Source of the DNA: Hymenobacter sedentarius
GTDB taxonomy: Bacteria; Bacteroidota; Bacteroidia; Cytophagales; Hymenobacteraceae
DNA length: 64,000 nt
NCBI RefSeq assembly: GCF_001507645.1
Contig: NZ_CP013909.1
Location: 2,604,001-2,668,000 of the forward strand
Reading direction: 5' to 3'
The position numbers and the translations under genes were made by a program. How positions within the stretch are numbered: the first letter of the stretch is position 1; each line of letters begins with the position of its first letter. Shown piece after piece: positions 59,153 to 64,000 of this stretch. Below the pieces are notes generated by a model. It was not told the origin of the DNA. It was given only the letters and a program-made list of their open reading frames with translations, and made no database searches.

Positions 59153-60190
59153 ATGAAAAACCTTCTGCTCGCCGCGCTCTTGGCCCTGAGCTGTTTCGGC
59201 AATGTCGCTTTGGCTCAAACAGCTACCGCACCCGCCCCTTATCGGCTGCTCAATACCATCAACATTGGCGGCGCAGGCGGCTGGGACTACCTCAAAGTAG
59301 ACCCGTCCGGCGAGCGGCTGTATGTATCGCACGGCACGCAGGTGGAAGTGGTGGATTTGAAAACCCGCAAGGTGATGGGTACCATTCCGAACACGCCCGG
59401 CGTGCACGGCATCGAGGTGGTGCCGGCGGCTAACCGCGGCTACATCACCTGCGGACGCAACAACACCTGCGTGGTGTTCGACCTCAAAACCCTGAAGCCC
59501 ATTGGGGCACCCATTCCCACGGGGCCTAAGCCCGATGCGTTGTTGTACGACACCTTCTCAAACCGTGTGTTTCTATTTGGTAACGACGGCGGCAAAAGCA
59601 CCGTGCTCGATGCCAAAACCGGCGCCGTGGTGGGCACCGCCGAGCTGGGTGGCGACGTGGAAGAAGGTGTTGCCGATGGGAAAGGGGCCATTTTTGCTAA
59701 CATCGAAGACAAGAGCGAAGTCATCGAATTCAATGCCAAAACTCTGGGCGTGCGCAAGCGCTACTCCCTGGCTCCCGGCGAAGAGCCCACCGGCCTGGGT
59801 TACGACCACAAAACCAACCGCCTGTTCAGCGCCTGCGCCAACGAGAAGCTGGTGGTAACGGACAGCAAAACCGGCAAGCAAGTTGCCGTGCTGCCAATTG
59901 GCAAAGGCACCGACGGCGCCGTTTTCGACCCGGCCACCAACAACATCATCACCTCGAACGGGTCGGGTACCTTTACCGTCATCCACGAAGACACGCCCAA
60001 CAAGTACACCGTGGTAGCCAACGTGCCCACCGCCCGTGGGGCCCGCACCATTGCCATGAACCCCAAAACCCACCATCTCTTCACTTGCACCGCCGACTAC
60101 GGTCCCGCGCCGGTGCCCACCACCGACAACCCACGCCCCCGGCCAAGCATTGTGCCCGGTACGTTTCGGGTGCTGGAGTATGGCAAATAG
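59153..60190 (+). CDS. YncE-like beta-propeller protein, exported
   Basis: Predicted periplasmic or extracellular beta-propeller of the YncE/NHL-like group; such proteins bind ligands or act in surface processes and no enzymatic function is proposed. Signal peptide LLLAALLALSCFGNVALAQ. Repeated blade motifs follow, for example GERLYVSHGTQVEVVDLKTR, RGYITCGRNNTCVVFDLKTL, NRVFLFGNDGGKSTVLDAKT and TNRLFSACANEKLVVTDSKT, each with the V-x-D-x-K-T end. Length 345 residues. It is divergent from the amylase gene. Confidence 0.86.
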   Translation: MKNLLLAALLALSCFGNVALAQTATAPAPYRLLNTINIGGAGGWDYLKVDPSGERLYVSHGTQVEVVDLKTRKVMGTIPNTPGVHGIEVVPAANRGYITCGRNNTCVVFDLKTLKPIGAPIPTGPKPDALLYDTFSNRVFLFGNDGGKSTVLDAKTGAVVGTAELGGDVEEGVADGKGAIFANIEDKSEVIEFNAKTLGVRKRYSLAPGEEPTGLGYDHKTNRLFSACANEKLVVTDSKTGKQVAVLPIGKGTDGAVFDPATNNIITSNGSGTFTVIHEDTPNKYTVVANVPTARGARTIAMNPKTHHLFTCTADYGPAPVPTTDNPRPRPSIVPGTFRVLEYGK

Positions 60191-60281
60191 CCGAACGCGC
60201 CGCCCCTACCAAAACGCCCCGAGGCCCCGCGCGTAGGAGGGAGCGGGGCCACTCGTTGTTTGCCTGCGCCCTGGTTTTGCC

Positions 60282-61076
60282 ATGCCTGATGCTGCCAATT
60301 GGATGCGGGTGCGCGCGGCGCTGCGGGTGCATAGCGTGCTGCTACTGGCCCTGGTGCTGCCGTGGGCAGTATTTGCCATCGTGGCCAAGAGCCTCTGGCA
60401 AACCGGCGGCTTTGTGGGCGACCGCACCATTTTGAAACTCCTGCACCGGCATTCCTCCCCGGTGCTCGACAGCCTGGCCACCACCCTCACCGACATCGGC
60501 GATACCGGGCCCATGGTGGCGGTGGGCTGCCTGATTACGATTGGGCTACTGTGGCGGCGCCACTACCGCGAAGCCTGGGTTTTTGCCCTGTCGGTGGGCG
60601 GGGCCATGGGGCTCACGCAGGTACTAAAAGCCTTGTTTGGCCGCCCCCGCCCCGAGCTGTGGCTCAGCATCAAGCCGGCGCAGCATTACAGCTTTCCCAG
60701 CGGGCACGCCATGGACACGGCCGCCCTGGCCGCGGCCATCGGCTTCTTGCTGTGGCAGTACCGGGCCCACTGGTTGGGCTGGACGGTGGGGCCACTGTTT
60801 GCGCTCAGCGTGGGCTGGGCGCGAATGTACCTGGGCGTGCATTACCCCTCCGATGTGGTGGCCGGCCTGGCCAGCTCCGTGGGCTGGGTAACGGGTATCC
60901 ACGTGCTGTTCTCGCCGATTTTCACCCCGCAGCGGCGCCGGTGGCACCAGGCCCTGCACCAGCAGCTGCCTTCCGTGGTATCGCCGCCCAAGCAGCTGCC
61001 CGCCGCTACCACCGAAACAGCAGGTCAAACTGAAGCCCGCAAAATCACCCCCAAATCTTGGTTGCCTAAAAGTTAA
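60282..61076 (+). CDS. PAP2-family membrane phosphatase
   Basis: Integral membrane phosphatase acting on lipid phosphates or undecaprenyl pyrophosphate. The three PAP2 motifs are present: KALFGRPRPELW (KxxxxxxRP) at about 111-122, YSFPSGHAMDTAAL (PSGH) at about 135-148, and SVGWARMYLGVHYPSDVVAG (x-R-x5-H-x3-D) near 175-194. Six hydrophobic segments flank them. The tail (about 225-264) is hydrophilic and Gln/Pro-rich. Length 264 residues. The stop overlaps the end of the convergent GNAT gene by four bases. Confidence 0.91.
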   Translation: MPDAANWMRVRAALRVHSVLLLALVLPWAVFAIVAKSLWQTGGFVGDRTILKLLHRHSSPVLDSLATTLTDIGDTGPMVAVGCLITIGLLWRRHYREAWVFALSVGGAMGLTQVLKALFGRPRPELWLSIKPAQHYSFPSGHAMDTAALAAAIGFLLWQYRAHWLGWTVGPLFALSVGWARMYLGVHYPSDVVAGLASSVGWVTGIHVLFSPIFTPQRRRWHQALHQQLPSVVSPPKQLPAATTETAGQTEARKITPKSWLPKS

Positions 61077-61618
61077 AGATGCCGCGGGTTCTGGGCTTCG
61101 TACCACACGCAGTGGGTGCCATTTTCATCAAAAGCGTTGCCTTGCTGCAGCCCAATCTTCTCCAGAATACGGCGCGAGCCGGCATTTTCGACGTCGGCGT
61201 ACGCGCAGATTCGGCCCAGGGCCAGGGTGCCGAAGCCGTAGTTGAGCCAGGCCTGGGCGGCCTCGTAGCCGTAGCCCTGGCCCCAGTAGCGCGGCAGAAA
61301 GCGGTAGCCCAGGTCGTAGAAATCGCGCTGTTGGTTGATAGGACCAGCCACCAGCTTCAGCCCGGCCCAACCCATAAACTCGTTGGTGGCGCGCAGCAAC
61401 ACGGCCCAGCGGCCAATGCCGTTGGTGCGGTACTGCTCCTGAATAAAGGCAACGGTTTGGATGCTCTGTGCTGGCTCGGTCACGAGCTGCCCACCAATCC
61501 CGCCCAGATAGCGGTGCACGGCCGGGTCCGAGTCGAGGGTAAACATGCCCGGGGCATCAGCGTCGAGTACGGGGCGAAAGCGGAGCCGCTCGCTTTCAAA
61601 GGGCTGCATCGTATGCAT
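61073..61618 (-). CDS. GNAT family N-acetyltransferase (RimJ/RimL-like)
   Basis: Predicted acetyltransferase of the RimJ/RimL-like group that usually modifies amino groups of proteins or small molecules; the substrate is unknown. It shows ESERLRFRPVLDADAPGMFT, AVLLRATNEFMGWAGLKLV, then LGYRFLPRYWGQGYGYEAAQ (motif A, about 105-124) and NAGSRRILEKIGLQQGNAF near 145-163. Length 181 residues. A second in-frame ATG at 61609 is an equally good start. It converges with the PAP2 gene with a 4-bp overlap and is divergent from the NYN gene over 267 bp, in which I saw no feature. Confidence 0.87.
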   Translation of the reverse strand: MHTMQPFESERLRFRPVLDADAPGMFTLDSDPAVHRYLGGIGGQLVTEPAQSIQTVAFIQEQYRTNGIGRWAVLLRATNEFMGWAGLKLVAGPINQQRDFYDLGYRFLPRYWGQGYGYEAAQAWLNYGFGTLALGRICAYADVENAGSRRILEKIGLQQGNAFDENGTHCVWYEAQNPRHL

Positions 61619-61885
61619 GAGGTCGGGAGTTTAAAAAGAAATGGATGCTTTCTGCTGACTTCGGCCCAGCATAGGACGTGCGCGCGGGTGGAAAGCAAGC
61701 TCAATACCACTGAAAAAGTGCGAACGAAACCGCGGCAATGCTTCAGAAACGACAGCCGCTACCGTTCCGAAAGCAGCAAGTTACCGCCCGGGGTACGTAG
61801 GCACCGAATAGCCTCTCGTCTGCCGAACTTCGTTGGGAACACTTCGGGCAGCAATGAACTTCTTACCCTATACTGATTTTGCCTT

Positions 61886-62908
61886 ATGCCACCCAAGTCG
61901 CTTTCCTCTCCGTACGCTGCCGTTTTTATTGACTTTGAAAACGTTTATTACTTCCTCAAAAACCACTTCCACGACCCGCCCGACCTCAACGACTACGTGC
62001 TGGATATCATCCGTTCGCTGCGCGAGGAATTGAGCAAAAAAGGGCTGGATTCGTTGATTAGCTACGCGTACGCCGATTTTGAGCGGTTGGCCACTGCGCC
62101 GCAGGGCGCCCTCTACCTCATGGGCGTGAGCACGCGCAACGTGCTGGGTACCGACCACAAAAACGCCGCCGACATGCAGCTCTGCATCGATGCGATGGAG
62201 GTGATGTACACCCGCCCCGACATTGGCACGTTTGTGCTCGTGGCCGGCGACCGCGACTACATCCCGGTGCTGCAGCACCTGCGCCGCCAGGCCCGGCAGG
62301 TGCTGGTGGCGGGCTTCCGTGAGGCCGTGTCCGGCGACTTGCTCCAAAACATCGGCGCCGACCATTTCCTCGACGCCCGCGACCTGCTTTCCCACGAGCG
62401 AGTGCAGCAGCTGGAGAAGCGCCGGGCCGAGCGCCAGCGCATCATCGAAGAGAGCCGTCGCTTGCGCGAGCAGGGGTTGGCTAGCCCACAAGCCCCGGGC
62501 GGCGCCCCCAAAGCACCCGGCGCCCCAGCTCCCACAACGCCACGGCCCCCAGGCCCCCGGGTGCCCGACGAAGTAGCCGATTTTGCAACCTACCGCCGCC
62601 TCGACACGGAAGACGAGCGCCGCACACTGGGCTGCATCATCAGCGAATTTCAGAAGCTCGAGGCCAAGCAGCAGCGCCGGGTGCGCGACCTGTGGCTGGG
62701 CCCCTTCATGCGCGTGCTCACCGACGAGCTGACAGAGTTGACCGATTTCGAGCGTCGGGATTTGCTCAACAAATTGCGCGATGCCGGCGCCATTCGCATC
62801 GAAAAGCGCGAAGGCGAGCCGCACCCGTTTTCGGTTATCATCCTCAATTACAACCACCCCGACGTGCTGGAATTGCAGCCCAGCGAGGAGAAGGAGGGGC
62901 AGGCTTAG
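61886..62908 (+). CDS. NYN domain (LabA-like) protein, putative RNase
   Basis: Predicted PIN-like ribonuclease of the NYN family. The domain fills residues 10-155: AAVFIDFENVYYFLKNHF with the first Asp, KNAADMQLCIDAMEVMYT, and FVLVAGDRDYIPVLQHLRR with the last acidic pair, which together form the usual metal-binding set. A proline-rich linker (about 195-230, PQAPGGAPKAPGAPAPTTPR) leads to a C-terminal helical domain (LKRTLGCIISEF-like, ending FSVIILNYNHPDVLEL) that resembles an OST-HTH/LOTUS-type RNA-binding unit, though I am not certain. Length 340 residues. Confidence 0.86.
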   Translation: MPPKSLSSPYAAVFIDFENVYYFLKNHFHDPPDLNDYVLDIIRSLREELSKKGLDSLISYAYADFERLATAPQGALYLMGVSTRNVLGTDHKNAADMQLCIDAMEVMYTRPDIGTFVLVAGDRDYIPVLQHLRRQARQVLVAGFREAVSGDLLQNIGADHFLDARDLLSHERVQQLEKRRAERQRIIEESRRLREQGLASPQAPGGAPKAPGAPAPTTPRPPGPRVPDEVADFATYRRLDTEDERRTLGCIISEFQKLEAKQQRRVRDLWLGPFMRVLTDELTELTDFERRDLLNKLRDAGAIRIEKREGEPHPFSVIILNYNHPDVLELQPSEEKEGQA

Positions 62909-62981
62909 TATATGGCTCAACGCGTTTGGGCGGTGCGTTGGACTGCGCAATAAGGCCAGTAAGAGCAGTCCAAAAAGAACG

Positions 62982-63062
62982 GTCATGCAGAGCGCAGCGA
63001 AGCATCTTATCACGCCGGAGTCGTTCTGCGGGGATAAGATGCTTCGCTGCGCTCTGCATGAC
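62982..63062. repeat. Palindromic intergenic element, GTCATGCTGAGCG family
   Basis: Arms of 29 bp: GTCATGCAGAGCGCAGCGAA with GCATCTTAT on the left and the exact complement ending GCTCTGCATGAC on the right, around a 23-bp core. It lies between the NYN gene and the M3 peptidase gene. Confidence 0.92.
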
Positions 63063-63216
63063 AACAGGCGCGGGCGAGTTGGTGCGCCACGCTCGTCACT
63101 ATGCTCTAGCTATCACAGACGCCCAACGAAACTACCCCAACCCGAAAGAGGAACTTTATCTGGTTCTTTGCCGGATATCTTGTATCAACTCCCATTCCAA
63201 CGCTCAGCTCGTGCGC
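63063..63216. other. Intergenic region before the M3 peptidase gene
   Basis: Remainder of a 308-bp gap. I see no gene, no clear TAnnTTTG box and no hairpin here. Confidence 0.55.
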
Positions 63217-64000
63217 ATGACCCCACCGAATACGTCCCTTGGTAAAGCTCTTTTGGCCAATGCCTTTCTCACCTTTAGCCTAGCTGCCTGCCTGATGCCA
63301 ACATCCAGCCATGCCCAACCCACGTCGGGCGCCGCGGCCACTGCGGCTTCGACGGCCACTAACCCGCTGCTGGCGCCCTGGAGCGGGCCCTACGGCGGCG
63401 TGCCGGCGTTTGATAAGGTAAAAGTAGAGCAGTTTAAGCCGGCGCTGGAAGCGGCGATGGCCGAAAACCTCCGCGAAATCGACGTTATTGCCGGCAACAA
63501 GCAGGCCCCGACGTTCGACAACACCATTGCCGCACTGGAGCGGGCCGGCGAGCGGCTCGACGAAGTGCGCACCGTGTACGGCATCTGGTCTGGCACACTG
63601 AGCAGCCCCGACGTGCAGGCCATTGAGCGCGAAATGTCGCCCCGCATGGCCGCCTTCGCCGACCAGATTAACCAAAACGAGCCGCTGTTTCGGCGCGTGG
63701 AGGCCGTGTACAACTCGCCGGCCAAAAAGCAGCTCACGCCCGAGCAGCAGCGCCTTACCTGGGTGTACTACAACAACTTCGTGCGGGCCGGGGCCAAGCT
63801 CGACGCCACGGCCAAATCCCGCCTCTCGGCCATCAACCAGCGGCTGGCCGGCCTCTTCACCCGCTTCAGCCAGAACGTGCTGGCCGACGAAACCGACTCT
63901 GTGCTGGTGCTGAAAAGCCCGGCCGAAATGAGCGGCCTGCCCGCCTCCCTGCGCGACGACGCGGCCAACGCCGCCACAGCCCGCAAGCTCACGGCCGCCG
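63217..64000 (+). CDS. M3 family metallopeptidase (oligopeptidase A/Dcp type), partial
   Basis: N-terminal 261 codons of a thimet-oligopeptidase-like enzyme; the gene continues past the right edge, so the HExxH zinc site is not seen and the assignment rests on the N-terminal domain. A signal peptide (FLTFSLAACLMPTSSHAQ) suggests export. The typical opening PWSGPYGGVPAFDKVKVEQF is followed by KPALEAAMAENLREIDVIAG, FDNTIAALERAGERLDEVR and ARAGAKLDATAKSRLSAINQ-like helices (FVRAGAKLDATAK). I use the ATG at 63217. Confidence 0.9.
   Translation, partial: MTPPNTSLGKALLANAFLTFSLAACLMPTSSHAQPTSGAAATAASTATNPLLAPWSGPYGGVPAFDKVKVEQFKPALEAAMAENLREIDVIAGNKQAPTFDNTIAALERAGERLDEVRTVYGIWSGTLSSPDVQAIEREMSPRMAAFADQINQNEPLFRRVEAVYNSPAKKQLTPEQQRLTWVYYNNFVRAGAKLDATAKSRLSAINQRLAGLFTRFSQNVLADETDSVLVLKSPAEMSGLPASLRDDAANAATARKLTAA

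Noticed and set aside
1..64000. CRISPR arrays, classical insertion sequences, prophage genes and riboswitches
   Set aside because: I looked for regularly spaced direct repeats, transposase or integrase motifs, phage structural genes and known riboswitch-like leaders on both strands and found none that I can support.

Overview
The window looks like chromosomal DNA of a GC-rich member of the Bacteroidota, order Cytophagales, most likely Hymenobacter or a close relative. The evidence is the Bacteroidota-type promoter core TAnnTTTG upstream of many genes, scarce Shine-Dalgarno sites, families largely confined to this phylum (DUF3098, DUF5683, DUF983, DUF6438, six-domain S1 with a long tail), and phylum-typical gene orders: ftsX-DUF3098-uppP-truB-ribF, parA-parB-DUF5683-dapB-lepB, and yidC next to pyrG. 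The genus is an inference from overall resemblance. No rRNA, CRISPR array, prophage or transposase gene was seen. One tRNA (Cys, GCA) is present. Genes at both edges (scoB, left; an M3 peptidase, right) are cut by the window.

Layout. 1-8.3 kb: a minus-strand run of ftsX, a DUF3098 protein, uppP, truB, ribF, a carboxypeptidase-regulatory-domain protein, scoA, a serine hydrolase and scoB (cell division, lipid-carrier recycling, tRNA modification, flavin cofactors, CoA transfer). 8.6-18.9 kb: tamB, divergent from tsaD and smpB; then an NlpC/P60 peptidase, an HNH endonuclease, a fatty-acid desaturase and an alpha/beta hydrolase. 19.1-24.5 kb: rpsA with a structured leader, tRNA-Cys and cyanophycin synthetase. 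24.5-29.6 kb: a coiled-coil membrane protein, a TPMT-like methyltransferase with kdsA, a PH-like membrane protein, another methyltransferase, apaG and ung. 29.8-35.3 kb: lepB, dapB, DUF5683, parB and parA, with a DUF433/DUF5615 toxin-antitoxin-like pair between parB and parA. 35.4-42.8 kb: a peptide-binding lipoprotein, an esterase, a DUF6438 lipoprotein, yidC, a GIY-YIG gene framed by long inverted repeats, and pyrG. 42.8-50.4 kb: dacB, a nucleotidyltransferase pair, GNAT, a natural SerB-SerA fusion, an orphan membrane protein, a hydrolase and a CxxC protein. 50.5-64 kb: M1 peptidase, DUF983, AraC regulator, transglutaminase, aldo/keto reductase, VOC protein, GH13 amylase, beta-propeller, PAP2 phosphatase, GNAT, NYN protein and the M3 peptidase.

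The most striking feature beyond the housekeeping genes is the set of intergenic palindromic elements. At least five sequence families can be told apart. One copy (40690-41130) has arms of about 75-80 bp that enclose almost exactly a 93-residue GIY-YIG endonuclease gene; a gene-less relative sits inside another palindrome at 52545-52841. Elements with GC-rich arms and an internal terminator hairpin occupy three convergent gene junctions. Together they suggest MITE/REP-like mobile elements, with the GIY-YIG protein as a candidate mobilising enzyme; that last link is a hypothesis.
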